Made by a program: the position numbers and the translations under genes
Virus record (IMG/VR): IMGVR_UViG_3300018080_008170
Span: 1-37,134 of that record
From: a virus
Direction: 5' to 3' (one strand)
Length of the DNA stretch: 37,134 nucleotides
Shown: piece after piece, positions 13,880 to 22,197 of the stretch
How positions within the stretch are numbered: the stretch's first letter is position 1
How the letters are laid out: every line of letters starts with the position of its first letter
Notes under the pieces: generated by a model
Seen by the model: only the letters and a program-made list of their open reading frames with translations
Database searches by the model: none
Told to the model about the DNA's origin: nothing

Positions 13880-14209
13880 ATGGGTGCAATGAAAAATCTC
13901 TCTATTGAAAAAGCAAATATCACCTGGTATTATGCCAGGGTCGATAAGGATTACTGGACTTCAAAAAATAAAGCTGAAGAACAGGTCAAGAAACTTGGCC
14001 GTGAGAAGACAAGACGAATTATAATGACTGACAAAGTGGAACAGTTCATAAAAGAATTTATCGATAGAGTAGAGGAAATCAATAAAGCAAATCCCCGGTG
14101 TAAACCTTTACATGCATACAAAGCTGATTACCTGCCACCGGATAACCACGATATTTATGTAATTGTTGATGGTGTAACGCATATCGAACTGGCCTGGGTA
14201 AAAGACTAA
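13880..14209 (+). CDS. Hypothetical early protein
   Basis: 109 aa from ATG 13880; a second ATG at 13889 (MKNLSIEK) is an alternative. The sequence has a mixed charged helix (KVEQFIKEFIDRVEEINKAN) and an ending HDIYVIVDGVTHIELAWVKD that looks like paired strands. It is 10 bp before the recombinase gene and so probably co-expressed with it. No family recognised. Confidence 0.5.
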   Translation: MGAMKNLSIEKANITWYYARVDKDYWTSKNKAEEQVKKLGREKTRRIIMTDKVEQFIKEFIDRVEEINKANPRCKPLHAYKADYLPPDNHDIYVIVDGVTHIELAWVKD

Positions 14210-14219
14210 TCCATAATCA

Positions 14220-15179
14220 ATGAACTCAGACAAACCCATATTACAGCTGATGGATGAGTTCCTGGCCAACCAGGACATAAGTGAGAATTCACGAAGGAAG
14301 TATCGTGATAATATGCATGTTTTCATAGGATGGATGACACGCAATGCAGATGTGAGATATCCCAAACGATCGGACATCATTCAGTATAAACAGTGGCTTA
14401 TCAAATCGGGTCGCAGCGCCCTGACTATCGATAACTACCTGGCCCCTGTAAGGCAGTTCTTCAGATACCTGGAAGATATCGGTGAATATGACAATATTGC
14501 TGCCGGTGTACATTCTCCCAGGAAATACTTGGGATATCGTAAGGATTATCTCAGGCCGGACCAGGTCACCAGGTTACTGGCGACAATCAACAGGTTGTCG
14601 ATCCAGGGACTCAGGGATTATGCTGTTGTCAATCTCATGGTTCGTACAGGGATGCGCTGTATAGAAGTTACCAGGATAGATCTAAAAGACCTAACGATCG
14701 AGAATAAAGGATGGATCATTTACATCCAGGGGAAAGGACATTTGGAGAAAGACAGAGCCCTGGGCCTATCACTGAAAGTCATCAATCCGATCAGAGAGTA
14801 TATCAATGCTCTGGATAGTACCAGGGAATCAGATCCATTATTCAGGAATCATTCATATGTAAGTAACAATACCAGGCTGTCACCGGTGACCATAAGTAAG
14901 TTTATAAAGAGATACCTGAGATCCATTGGGATCGATTCACCCAGGATCACTGCACATTCCCTAAGACATACAGCTGCAATTACTGCTCTTAAGAACGGAG
15001 CAACCATATTCGAGGTTTCGAGAATGCTAGGTCATCGTAGCATCGAGACTACTCAAATCTATTTAAGAGCGATTGAGGAAGAGATGTCCAGAAACGGTAC
15101 TGCAGTACGTCGTCTGGACAATGCGTTCAAAACAGGTAAAAAGAACAACAAAATAAAGGAAATCTATATACCGAAATAG
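14220..15179 (+). CDS. Second tyrosine recombinase, XerC/XerD-like
   Basis: This 319-aa protein has a SAM-like N-terminal domain (about 5-90) and a complete catalytic set: R146 (TGMRCIEV), K172 (QGKGHLEKDRA), H246 and R249 (HSLRH), H272 (LGHRS) and Y281 (TTQIYLRA). Unlike the attL-linked integrase, all canonical residues are present. It lacks the extra insertion found between the catalytic Lys and HxxR of integron integrases. It lies between replication and packaging genes, where multimer resolution, genome circularisation or cassette mobilisation are possible roles. No att-like repeats are seen directly beside it. Confidence 0.9.
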   Translation: MNSDKPILQLMDEFLANQDISENSRRKYRDNMHVFIGWMTRNADVRYPKRSDIIQYKQWLIKSGRSALTIDNYLAPVRQFFRYLEDIGEYDNIAAGVHSPRKYLGYRKDYLRPDQVTRLLATINRLSIQGLRDYAVVNLMVRTGMRCIEVTRIDLKDLTIENKGWIIYIQGKGHLEKDRALGLSLKVINPIREYINALDSTRESDPLFRNHSYVSNNTRLSPVTISKFIKRYLRSIGIDSPRITAHSLRHTAAITALKNGATIFEVSRMLGHRSIETTQIYLRAIEEEMSRNGTAVRRLDNAFKTGKKNNKIKEIYIPK

Positions 15180-15307
15180 GTACATGGTAAAGAAAGCTAT
15201 AATTTGTTGACCATTTAACATATTGACAATCTGTTAATTAAGTGGAATTAGCAAAGAAAATAAAATAACATCTTTTATAAGAAGGTGTATATCAGGTAAT
15301 TAAAAGG

Positions 15308-15667
15308 ATGATTAAAATGAAGGCAATCTGTTTACAATGCCAAAATGTAATTGAGTTTAGACTTCAAAGAGGAAATAAACTATCTAATTACAAATGCAAA
15401 TGTGGAGGATCCTTTCATCCATTGAGAAGCGATTATGAAGTGGGCCGTTTTCTAAATTGGGAAAAGGATATTTACAAAGTCAAAACCACTGAAGGAATTA
15501 AAAGATTTGAAAGGACCGGCGACAATAAGTATGTTTTATATGTCCCTCCTGCAGAATTTTTTAAAACGGACAGGGGGGGTGAAATCTCTGGAGAGAAAGT
15601 CCCTGAGACAGCATGCCCCCCTTTCGCGCGCTTCTGTCAAAATTCATGGGAGGGGTTAAATGGGTAG
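15308..15667 (+). CDS. Small zinc-ribbon-like protein running into cos-like region
   Basis: This 119-aa ORF has two Cys pairs (CLQC near 11-14 from the second ATG at 15317, CKCGG about 18 residues later) that could bind zinc. The last ~30 codons coincide with the GC-rich cos-like sequence and end GGEISGEKVPETACPPFARF. That part may be fortuitous. It overlaps the terminase small subunit by 8 bp. Small zinc-ribbon proteins upstream of terminase occur in other phages; no function assigned. Confidence 0.5.
   Translation: MIKMKAICLQCQNVIEFRLQRGNKLSNYKCKCGGSFHPLRSDYEVGRFLNWEKDIYKVKTTEGIKRFERTGDNKYVLYVPPAEFFKTDRGGEISGEKVPETACPPFARFCQNSWEGLNG
15571..15640. other. Candidate cos (packaging) site
   Basis: Seven G (15573-15579) are matched by six C (15616-15621) about 37 bp away. 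Between them lies GGAGAGAAAGTCCCTGAGAC, and after them TTTCGCGCGC. A G-run, a C-run and a CGCGCG tail just before the terminase small subunit resembles the cohesive-end region of HK97-type phages carrying a small HNH gene. The exact nicking positions cannot be read from sequence. Confidence 0.42.
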
Positions 15668-16148
15668 TAAGTCAGGCAGGCCACCGGTACCGGCCAGGAT
15701 AAAAGAATTATCCGGAACAATACGGAAGGACCGTATAAAGGAAGGTATCGATTTCGCTATTATCTCCAAGGTACCGAAACCTGAAGTCTGGCTGGAACCG
15801 AAGGCGAAAAAATATTTCAAGAATATCTGTGATCTGCTGATCAGACATAAACTCCTGAATGAAGGTAATGTTCCGCTCGTTCTGATCATGGCCCAGGAGT
15901 TTGCCACCTACGAAAAAGCGACCAGGGAACTTAAGAACGGATATACCACACTTGTCGGTAAGAACAACTACGAGGCAGCATCTCCCTGGATCGCTATACG
16001 CAACCAGGCACAAAAGAATTATAAGGATATTGCGGCTCTCTTCGGACTCGATCCGCTGTCATGTCAAAAGATAGGTCCGGCAGGAAAAGGAGATGAAGAT
16101 CCGTTCGATAAGGCGATTAAAAAATATGAAGATGATCCGCGCAGCTGA
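15660..16148 (+). CDS. terS: Terminase small subunit, P27 family
   Basis: This 162-aa protein starts MGSKSGRPPVPARIKELSGT, the GRPP...LxGT opening characteristic of P27-family small terminases. A helical body (PKAKKYFKNICDLL, LVLIMAQEFATYEKATRELK) and a Pro/Lys/Asp tail follow. It recognises the packaging site and guides the large subunit. It immediately follows the cos-like sequence and overlaps the large subunit gene. Confidence 0.9.
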   Translation: MGSKSGRPPVPARIKELSGTIRKDRIKEGIDFAIISKVPKPEVWLEPKAKKYFKNICDLLIRHKLLNEGNVPLVLIMAQEFATYEKATRELKNGYTTLVGKNNYEAASPWIAIRNQAQKNYKDIAALFGLDPLSCQKIGPAGKGDEDPFDKAIKKYEDDPRS

Positions 16149-17805
16149 AAAATATATTACAGATGTCCTTTCCGGAGAGGTAGTTGTAAGTAAAACTACT
16201 AGGTTGACATTCGAGCAACATAAACGAGATCTTCTTCATGCACCTGAAAACGGCTGGTATTTCGATAAGAGATCTGCACAGCGTGTATTCGATTTCTGCT
16301 CATTCCTGAAACATTCTCCGGATAAGAGAGCCTGGGTTCCATTTGTTCCCGAACCCTGGCAGGCAGCTATTATTTATATCCTTTTCGGTTGGAAAAAGAA
16401 AGACGGTACCAGGCGGTTCAATTATGCTTATATAGAGATCCCTAAAAAGAACGGAAAGACAACCTTTGCAGCTGTCTTTGCCAACTACCTTTTATTCTTC
16501 GACGGTGAGGAAGAAGCGGAGATTTATTTTGCAGCCTCTGTCGAAAAGCAGGCCCGGCTGTGTTTCACCATGGCCAGGAAAATGATCGAACATTCTCCGT
16601 CACTGAAAAAGCGGACCAGGATCCTGACCAAGAATATCAACATCCCGGAAACCGGTTCGAAAATGGAAATGCTGGGTCGTGATTCCGAGACCATGGAAGG
16701 GATCAATCCTCACGGAGCGATCATCGATGAATACCATGTCTGGAAGAACAATGAAGTTTTCGAAAATATTCAGAGTGCCACAGTCAACCGTCGGCAGCCT
16801 CTTGTTATTATAATTACCACTTCCGGAAGGGATAAAACACTTCCCTGTTTCGCCTACCGGCAGTTATGTATCGATATTCTGAAAGGTATCCTGATCCAGG
16901 ACGATACATTTGCCATAATTTATACTCCGGATGAAAAGGATGACTGGAAGGATCCTATATCCTGGAAGAAGGCGAATCCGAATTATGGAATATCTGTTAT
17001 CCCGGATAGATTTAAAGGCGAGTTCCAAGGAGCTGTAAACGATACAACCAAAGAGGTCAGTTTCAAAACAAAGAATCTCGACATATGGGTCGATGCTCCT
17101 ACAGTATGGATTCCCGATGACAAATGGATGCTATGTTATCATAAAACCAGACCGGCATATCTCAAAGGCAAACCATGCTACTGGGGTCTCGACCTAGCAT
17201 CACATGTCGACATCAATGCCCTAGCATTATACTTCCCGGATTTCAAAGGAAAGCATCCTGTTAAAATGTTCTACTGGATCCCTGAGACCAAGATACAGGA
17301 AAAGAAGGATCGAGTAGATTACGGTATATGGGTGAAAGGCAAATGGATCAAGACCACTCCCGGTGATGTAATAGATATCGAAACACAGGTGAACGATATC
17401 ATGCAGATCTCACGTGATTATTTGTGTATGAATCTTTCGTTCGATCCTGCCAAAGCATATCATGGAGTTATCCAGGGGCTGATCCGTGCCGGCTTCGACC
17501 AGACAAAACTCGATGAATTCGCCCAGGGAATAATGAATATGAGTGCACCGACAAAAGAGTTCCAGCGGTTGGTTATGTCCGGAGTATTGGACCACCTTAA
17601 TGATCCGGTCCTCCGTTGGATGCTCTCTAATGTTCAGATCTACCAGGATATCAATAACAATATCAAGCCCGACAAAAAGCGAAGCCGGGAAAAAATCGAC
17701 GGCATTGTCGCTCTTATCAATGCTATCGGCGGATATATGTCGCTCAATAATGCTTCAGAAGATAAAGAAATATATAATCACGGACATTCATTAAGATTCC
17801 TATGA
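16126..17805 (+). CDS. terL: Terminase large subunit (ATPase and nuclease)
   Basis: I prefer ATG 16126 (MKMIRAAEKYITDVL), which overlaps the small subunit by 23 bp; a longer start at 16093 is possible. The ATPase P-loop is PKKNGKTT (codons 16441-16464) and the Walker B IIDEYH (16720-16737). An adenine-binding EPWQ lies before them, and the RNase H-like nuclease shows GLDLASHVD, SFDPAKAY and a final DGIVALINAIGGY. Length (559 aa) and motifs fit the Terminase_1 / HK97 type. It powers DNA packaging and cuts the concatemer. Confidence 0.93.
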   Translation: MKMIRAAEKYITDVLSGEVVVSKTTRLTFEQHKRDLLHAPENGWYFDKRSAQRVFDFCSFLKHSPDKRAWVPFVPEPWQAAIIYILFGWKKKDGTRRFNYAYIEIPKKNGKTTFAAVFANYLLFFDGEEEAEIYFAASVEKQARLCFTMARKMIEHSPSLKKRTRILTKNINIPETGSKMEMLGRDSETMEGINPHGAIIDEYHVWKNNEVFENIQSATVNRRQPLVIIITTSGRDKTLPCFAYRQLCIDILKGILIQDDTFAIIYTPDEKDDWKDPISWKKANPNYGISVIPDRFKGEFQGAVNDTTKEVSFKTKNLDIWVDAPTVWIPDDKWMLCYHKTRPAYLKGKPCYWGLDLASHVDINALALYFPDFKGKHPVKMFYWIPETKIQEKKDRVDYGIWVKGKWIKTTPGDVIDIETQVNDIMQISRDYLCMNLSFDPAKAYHGVIQGLIRAGFDQTKLDEFAQGIMNMSAPTKEFQRLVMSGVLDHLNDPVLRWMLSNVQIYQDINNNIKPDKKRSREKIDGIVALINAIGGYMSLNNASEDKEIYNHGHSLRFL

Positions 17806-18059
17806 ATAAGAAAGCCTATGAAAAACCAAGGGTTAGCAAAGTTGAAGTCGACAGTCAGATTATCCGGATGTTTACTCGCCAGGGCTTTATCGAAGTGTTC
17901 CGTGAAGAATTGAAGGCAAGACGAAAGGAAAATCCAAAGATTACTGAGAAAGAAGTATTCGATTCACTAAACCAGAAATTTTTGGAAGTATTCAATGAGT
18001 TTCGTTACTCAAGTTATGATAGTTTCAGACAGAGATTAGATAAAAAGTCTCAGGGTTAA
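17802..18059 (+). CDS. Small hypothetical protein after terminase
   Basis: This 85-aa helical, charged protein (FIEVFREELKARRKENPKIT) starts inside the last codons of the terminase gene (4-bp overlap). It ends just before the second accessory island, so it is the last gene before the interruption of the late operon. No family recognised. Confidence 0.55.
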   Translation: MNKKAYEKPRVSKVEVDSQIIRMFTRQGFIEVFREELKARRKENPKITEKEVFDSLNQKFLEVFNEFRYSSYDSFRQRLDKKSQG

Positions 18060-18119
18060 TAAAGACTATTTTGACCCTTGTTTTTTCCATTTATCATAGT
18101 TATTATTTCTATAATGATA

Positions 18120-18253
18120 TATAACGGTTCAGGCTATAGGCAGTGGTAAATTATTTTTAATCTGTCAATGACTATTTGGTGGTTGACTTATTATGTTTTT
18201 AATATTATCATTTAATTGAGCGCTGCCATTGTCTTTAGCAAATGTTTAGGGCC
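18120..18253 (-). repeat. attC-like palindrome B, end of cassette 2
   Basis: This 134-bp imperfect hairpin has arms GGCTATAGGCAGTGG (18132-18146) and CGCTGCCATTGTCTTTAGC (18221-18239), plus an inner GTCAA/TTGAC stem. On the minus strand it begins GGCCCTAAAC, 28 bp after the DUF2971-like gene's stop, and ends GAACCGTTATA. It is close in length to site A (134 and 135 bp) and shares its AACCGTTA end. The start GGCCCTAAAC resembles the inverse of the cassette's own 5' end (GTTAGAGCC). Confidence 0.5.
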
Positions 18254-18280
18254 AGTTTTAATTTTTTTTATGCTTTTTAT

Positions 18281-19036
18281 TTAGAATTCACAGTATTGTC
18301 TCGCCTCAGGGCAATTAATTACTTTTGCATCAGTAACTTCATCAGAAATAAACCATATAAATCTATATTCATTTTGAGGACTAAACTGACTTGTTTTTAC
18401 AAAATATTTGTACTCATTTACTATTTCAAGCACACTTAGATCAATTCTAGATGGATTGAAGTTTCCCGGTAACGGTCCTTGTATGATCTTATATTGTGCA
18501 TAGATACATTTAGCTCGTTTATGATAAATTGAATTTATTGTTTTACTAATCGCCAGCAAGAAATTTTCCGGATCTCGAATTATAAATGAATCGTCATACT
18601 CAAACTTTTTAATAATATCTTCGTTTGGATCACCGTCATAACAACAAAAAAGTCTACAATTATATCCGCCACCTACATTTGCTACAATAGTTAGGTCATC
18701 TTTTTCTCCAATCAGGACAAATTTGGCTTCAGAAGGATCACCGATTTCAGGATTGTCATGCTTTTGATAATAAAGAAAGGAGCCTAACTGTAAATTGCCG
18801 TTTTCTTTAAAGTCCTTTTTATATCCAGCTTTTATCATTTTGATTATTTTGTTTTTAGGCTGAACCTTATCTGTAAAGTCTTTTATATCTACAATAGGGC
18901 TAATGTTTATATCTGGATCCGGATCTGATAATCCCATATAACCTAAAAAACTCTTACCTAAGGTAATCTTTTGATCAAGAGTAAATTTCTTTCTAGATAT
19001 TGAGTATTGTGAAACCAGAAATTTTATTTCATGCAT
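18281..19036 (-). CDS. DUF2971-like accessory protein
   Basis: This 251-aa protein carries late motifs reminiscent of DUF2971 and its relatives: LQLGSFLYY at 82-90, IGDPSEA at 98-104, a Cys/aromatic strand CRLFCCYDG near 127-135, and K-TSQFSPQNEYRF at 214-226. It lacks the N-terminal YKYR and NDPFD motifs, so it is a divergent or separate family. It is on the strand opposite to the late operon, between terminase and portal, following a membrane coiled-coil gene and bounded by attC-like palindromes. A defence or exclusion function is inferred from context. Confidence 0.55.
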   Translation of the reverse strand: MHEIKFLVSQYSISRKKFTLDQKITLGKSFLGYMGLSDPDPDINISPIVDIKDFTDKVQPKNKIIKMIKAGYKKDFKENGNLQLGSFLYYQKHDNPEIGDPSEAKFVLIGEKDDLTIVANVGGGYNCRLFCCYDGDPNEDIIKKFEYDDSFIIRDPENFLLAISKTINSIYHKRAKCIYAQYKIIQGPLPGNFNPSRIDLSVLEIVNEYKYFVKTSQFSPQNEYRFIWFISDEVTDAKVINCPEARQYCEF

Positions 19037-19053
19037 ATGTTTTCATTTAAATT

Positions 19054-19188
19054 GGCTCTAACGGTTGGCAATATGCGTAGGCCGGGATTTCGAAGCCCCA
19101 ACTTATCAAACCGTTGCGATTTTGAGTAAATGTATAAAGGTTTGAGTTACCCACAACCCCCGGCTTACGTATATTGCATGTTAGTGCC
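19054..19188 (-). repeat. attC-like palindrome A between the two cassette genes
   Basis: This 135-bp near-continuous hairpin has outer arms GGCTCTAACGGTTGGCAATA (from 19054) and TATTGCATGTTAGTGCC (to 19188), extended by CGTAGGCCGG against CCGGCTTACG, with an inner TCAAACC/GGTTTGA stem. On the minus strand it starts GGCACTAAC (R''-like), right after the coiled-coil gene, and ends AACC-GTTAGAGCC just before the DUF2971-like gene. GGCACTAAC is the exact complement of GTTAGTGCC at the start of that cassette (19815-19823), as in a true integron cassette. Confidence 0.65.
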
Positions 19189-19208
19189 AGTGTTTCTTTC
19201 TTTAATTG

Positions 19209-19766
19209 TTACTTTTTTAGCCAATATAGTTTGTCGTTAGTTTTATGCTTCGATTTCACAAATGACCTTACGTTATCCAAATCAGCAAAGTCATTCATTA
19301 ATTGTTGTTCGATTTTTTTTCTGTAATCTCTAAGTTTTTCATTGTAAAGCAATCCCAAGTCAATAAGACACCTGTCTCTTTCATTTTGTTCCTCACCTTT
19401 TATTTCGTGAGTAATTTGGTTTAAAAGAAAAATATTAAAGTCAAGTAATATATCAGAAAGTTTACTGCTCAACCAAAATGAAATATTTACAGAAGAAGCA
19501 AGTAGTAATGAGAAAGATTCATAGTGTTTTTCTCCTGTTGCACAAATTCTGTTGCACAATGCCCCTTCGTCTAGTTTAACTTGAATCCGTAGTTCGTTGG
19601 ATAGACTCAAAATTTGTTCTTGTGCGTCAATTCTACGCTCAATCAGTTTCTTATAATATTCACGTTTATAATTTAAGTTTTGGATTCTAAAGTTAACAAA
19701 GCCTGTCAGGATAGCAGATAGAACTGAACTTGAAATTATAAGTGTTATTATTTCTGATGTCCCCAT
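19209..19766 (-). CDS. Membrane-anchored coiled-coil protein (accessory)
   Basis: This 185-aa protein has one N-terminal transmembrane helix (about 5-24, EIITLIISSSVLSAILTGFV). A charged coiled coil (about 30-62, YKREYYKKLIERRIDAQEQI) and a helical cytoplasmic domain with a second amphipathic stretch follow. Its architecture matches the 6938-7447 product of the left island, and like it is paired with a DUF2971-type gene. It begins 49 bp from the GTTAGTGCC cassette start. Probably a membrane-located sensor or effector; no family recognised. Confidence 0.6.
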   Translation of the reverse strand: MGTSEIITLIISSSVLSAILTGFVNFRIQNLNYKREYYKKLIERRIDAQEQILSLSNELRIQVKLDEGALCNRICATGEKHYESFSLLLASSVNISFWLSSKLSDILLDFNIFLLNQITHEIKGEEQNERDRCLIDLGLLYNEKLRDYRKKIEQQLMNDFADLDNVRSFVKSKHKTNDKLYWLKK

Positions 19767-19814
19767 AATCTTATTTTATCGTTTGATTGTCTTTAATTGG
19801 TCGCACTTAACATT

Positions 19815-19823
19815 GGCACTAAC
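19815..19823 (-). repeat. 5' boundary of the second cassette island
   Basis: On the minus strand this reads GTTAGTGCC (continuing AATGTTAA). It is complementary over all nine bases to GGCACTAAC at the start of attC-like site A. The same GTTAGTGCCA recurs on the plus strand at 19180-19189. It marks where the cassette joins the phage backbone. Confidence 0.5.
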
Positions 19824-19892
19824 TCATTTATTTCAGCAATAAAATTACACAATAATATCTTAATTAGACATTTAATCAATATATTTACATTG

Positions 19893-19962
19893 TAACCGGC
19901 GTCTTCCTAATATCCCGTTCCGGGATATTCTACGTTTAGTTTTTTGCGCCGGTTATTTTTTT
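19893..19962 (+). terminator. Nested double hairpin with T-run before the portal gene
   Basis: The outer stem TAACCGGCG (19893-19901) pairs with CGCCGGTTA (19947-19955) and is followed by seven T. Within its loop sits a perfect inner hairpin AATATCCCG-TTC-CGGGATATT (19909-19929). The outer stem plus T-run is a strong rightward terminator; the inner hairpin is unusual. It could end transcription reading out of the terminase region, or be a conditional leader or small RNA ahead of the head operon. Around it, 19767-20125 has no gene apart from the cassette boundary. Confidence 0.65.
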
Positions 19963-20125
19963 GTTAATAAGTACTTTTTATTTCCATCCCTCTTCCTCTC
20001 TGTTTCTTACGTTAAATTGCCTTTTGTCCCTGTTGATAACTTACAAAATTCCTGTAAACAATGTTCCATAATAATTTCATTTGCCTGTCGGAACTTTGTA
20101 GAAGCTTTTATGGTAAAAAGTTTCT

Positions 20126-21406
20126 ATGAGAAAAACTGTAAACAGGCTATCGATGAAATTTCCGGACAGGATCCGCAATGCATATCATATTATGCGTCGC
20201 GGCACCTACCTGATGCCTGTAACAGAATACCTCAAGACATATTCGGATTTCAGTGGTCAGTCGGGTTCGGGTGTCAATGTTAATCCGACTTCAGCAATGA
20301 AGCTCTCTGTTGTATTTGCCTGTGTCCGTCTGCTGGCCGAACAGGTCGCTTCATTCGAAATGTCGGTTCGGAAAAAAGCGAATGGCAAGAGCGAGGATCT
20401 CACAGGAGGAACAATTCATCACCTGCTCCACTATCCCAACAAATTCATGAACAGCTTCTCGTTCATGGAACTTATGAATGCCAGGTTACAGCTACATGGC
20501 AATGCATATGCTGTTATCCGGTTCGATATGTCCGGAAATCCTGTCGACCTTATTCCTGTCGATACACATTCCGTAACTGTAAAAGTGCTGAATGGTGAAC
20601 CGTTCTATATCATCCGTGATGACGAAATGGGCATCAATGGTACATTCTTCTATTGGGAGATCATCCATTTCAAGATGATATCGCGTAACGGCATCATCGG
20701 TCTCAGTCCTATCGCTGCAGCACGCGAAGGAATAGGATTGGGCCTGGCTGCTGAAAGATTCGGAGCCGACTTTTTCGCAAAGGGAGGTAATCTAAAAGGT
20801 ACTGTCGAAACAGACGGGCATATCCCCGATAAAGAATTCAAGGCATGGAAAGCAAGATGGGATAAATATTATGGAGGGCCTGTCGGGGATCATACTACAC
20901 CCATACTGGAGTATGGCCTGAAATACAAACAACTCGGAATCCCTCCTGATGATGCTCAGTTCATAGAAACGCGTCAATTTCAGATACAGGATATATGCCG
21001 GTTCTTCCTGGTTCCTCCTCCCCTGGTCGGGGATCTGAGCCGTGCAACATTCAATAACGGGGAACAGCAGAATCTTCAATTCATGAAATACACTCTCAGG
21101 CCGCTGGTAAAGCGTGAAGAGATGGAACTCGAATGCAAGCTCGTAAGCCGCAGGGATGAAGGAACCATCGATATCAATTTCAATATAGACGAGCTGCTCC
21201 GTGCCGACACCAAGACACGTGCCGATTATGAGATCAAGCTTGTCCAGGCAGGGATCCTGACACGTAACGAAGCACGTGAAATCGAAAACAGGGATCCTTT
21301 ACCGGGACTGGATGAACCTCTCGATCCTGCATTCCTTACAGGTAAGGAGGAAAAAGATGAAGAAGAAGAAAATGAAAACCTAAATAATTCGAACGACAAT
21401 GAGTAA
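20126..21406 (+). CDS. Portal protein, HK97 family
   Basis: This 426-aa protein has the family landmarks SAMKLSVVFACVRLLAEQVA, HGNAYAVI, DLIPVDTHSV and HFKMISRNGIIGLSPIAAAR. A Gly-rich wing (FFAKGGNLKG) and ETRQFQIQDICRFFLVPPPL near the stem also fit. An ATG at 20153 (MKFPDRI) is an alternative start. It forms the dodecameric DNA gateway at the capsid vertex and binds terminase. Its 3' end (acidic, Asn-rich) overlaps the protease gene by 8 bp. Confidence 0.93.
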   Translation: MRKTVNRLSMKFPDRIRNAYHIMRRGTYLMPVTEYLKTYSDFSGQSGSGVNVNPTSAMKLSVVFACVRLLAEQVASFEMSVRKKANGKSEDLTGGTIHHLLHYPNKFMNSFSFMELMNARLQLHGNAYAVIRFDMSGNPVDLIPVDTHSVTVKVLNGEPFYIIRDDEMGINGTFFYWEIIHFKMISRNGIIGLSPIAAAREGIGLGLAAERFGADFFAKGGNLKGTVETDGHIPDKEFKAWKARWDKYYGGPVGDHTTPILEYGLKYKQLGIPPDDAQFIETRQFQIQDICRFFLVPPPLVGDLSRATFNNGEQQNLQFMKYTLRPLVKREEMELECKLVSRRDEGTIDINFNIDELLRADTKTRADYEIKLVQAGILTRNEAREIENRDPLPGLDEPLDPAFLTGKEEKDEEEENENLNNSNDNE

Positions 21407-22166
21407 AAAAATCACTTTCGGACATGTCCGTGAAATTCCTGATGATGTCAATGAGACAAGGATCATTCCTTTCACATTAAGCACTCCTACACGTGACAGG
21501 TATCATACTGTGCTCAATCAGTCAAACTGGCAACTGGATAATTATCGGAAAAATCCTGTGGTCGGTTATATGCATAACCTGTACGGTGATATATGTAATC
21601 CCCCTGATCCCGACGATGTGATCGCAATGGATAAGGGTATTGCAGTTCAGGATATCGACGGGATTCTTACACTTACCGGCATGCCTAATTTCGAGCCGGC
21701 CAGCATTAACATGGTTGCAGACAAGATATTCCGGAAAATCCTTCTCGGCACTTTACGTGCTGCATCGGTCGGGTTCAATGAAATAGGTGAAGGTGAATGG
21801 GGATCCGAAGAAGAAGCAGAGGGAGAGGAAAGAGAGACATATTATTTCGTAGGGCAGGAACTATGGGAATATTCTATTGTGAGCATTCCTGCGAATCCCG
21901 ACGCAGTGAAAAAGAGCATGAGAAAACAGACAGGCGCGGCATTGAGCTATGTAATGCAGGCTCTCGGAACGAAATATCGTATTTCTCAGATCGAGCAGAT
22001 GCGTGTATGTGATGTCCTGGACCTTCTTGATGGCAAGGATATAGAGATCCGTGAGACGGATCCTGAAAAGGTACGGAAGATGATAAAGGATGAAATGGCC
22101 CGGGAGGAAGTTGCTAAAGTTATCGAGCAGCAACAGGCAGAGATTAAAAAGAAATTAGGCCTTTGA
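21399..22166 (+). CDS. Prohead protease, HK97/U35 type
   Basis: This 255-aa protein has catalytic His in VGYMHNLYGD and Ser in LRAASVGF, followed by LWEYSIVSIPANPDA, the signature block of S78/U35 prohead proteases. The C-terminal ~70 residues are a charged coiled coil (EKVRKMIKDEMAREEVAKVI), possibly scaffold-like. It would cleave the delta domain of the capsid protein encoded next. The gene lies between portal and capsid, the canonical order. Confidence 0.9.
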   Translation: MSKKITFGHVREIPDDVNETRIIPFTLSTPTRDRYHTVLNQSNWQLDNYRKNPVVGYMHNLYGDICNPPDPDDVIAMDKGIAVQDIDGILTLTGMPNFEPASINMVADKIFRKILLGTLRAASVGFNEIGEGEWGSEEEAEGEERETYYFVGQELWEYSIVSIPANPDAVKKSMRKQTGAALSYVMQALGTKYRISQIEQMRVCDVLDLLDGKDIEIRETDPEKVRKMIKDEMAREEVAKVIEQQQAEIKKKLGL

Positions 22167-22197
22167 GGCAATTTATTAACTATTAATATTTTACAAA

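Noticed and set aside
14220-15179. Integron integrase
   Set aside because: Catalytic residues fit XerC/D-like enzymes, and the extra segment before HxxR that marks IntI is absent.
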